This document shows positions 22,010 to 22,018 of a stretch of 22,018 nucleotides of DNA, in pieces. Within the stretch, counting starts at the first letter, position 1; every line of letters begins with the position of its first letter. A program made the position numbers and the translations under genes. Under the pieces are notes generated by a model. The model was not told where the DNA came from, did no database searches, and saw only the letters and a program-made list of their open reading frames with translations. Where the stretch lies: positions 1-22,018 of the forward strand of contig JANNGZ010000081.1 in NCBI GenBank assembly GCA_031404155.1, written 5' to 3'. The stretch comes from JANNGZ01 sp031404155 (lineage in GTDB: Bacteria > Pseudomonadota > Gammaproteobacteria > Burkholderiales > Burkholderiaceae_C).

Positions 22010-22018
22010 CTGGCTCTC

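Overview
The window is high-GC DNA from a betaproteobacterium. It is most likely a member of the Burkholderiales near the Rubrivivax, Leptothrix and Methylibium group. The assignment rests on gene content and order (argH next to an AlgZ/AlgR-type pair; ppc divergent from hemC-hemD-hemX-hemY), on strong GC bias at third codon positions and on frequent GTG/TTG starts. It is inferred from sequence features, not from a database match. Almost every base is assigned, and no gene-free stretch exceeds about 250 bases.

Left part (1-6000). On the minus strand, a fragment resembling an Ig-like repeat surface protein runs off the left edge with no credible start. It is followed by a lipoprotein-type alpha/beta hydrolase and by argininosuccinate lyase (argH). 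Divergent from argH is a plus-strand unit: a LytS/AlgZ-type membrane histidine kinase, an AlgR/LytTR response regulator, and an unrecognised membrane-anchored protein. These three genes are joined by stop/start overlaps.

Middle part (6030-11806). A six-gene minus-strand operon encodes a TRAP transporter (dctQ, dctM, dctP), an NAD-type shikimate/quinate dehydrogenase of the AroE family, a two-domain VOC/HPPD-like protein and a TIM-barrel 3-dehydroshikimate dehydratase. Read together it is a quinate/shikimate catabolic operon: uptake, oxidation to 3-dehydroshikimate, then dehydration to protocatechuate. The dehydratase and the HPPD-like part are joined in one protein (QuiC1) in pseudomonads. 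Here they are two genes, in the reverse order. A dyad upstream of dctQ is a candidate operator.

Right-centre (11926-19381). Phosphoenolpyruvate carboxylase (ppc, minus strand) is divergent from a plus-strand haem cluster: hemC (porphobilinogen deaminase), hemD (uroporphyrinogen-III synthase), hemX and hemY. A tRNA-Arg(ACG) gene with its own terminator follows. In pseudomonads argH-algZ-algR-hemC-hemD are contiguous. Here the catabolic operon and ppc lie inside that block.

Right end (19382-22018). The edge of an integrated genomic island starts immediately after the tRNA. It holds two different complete tyrosine recombinases in tandem on the minus strand, with a possible small ORF between them. 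The cargo and the far attachment site lie beyond the window.

The most interesting points are the split and rearranged QuiC system inside a TRAP operon, its position inside an otherwise conserved block, and the double-integrase island end at tRNA-Arg.
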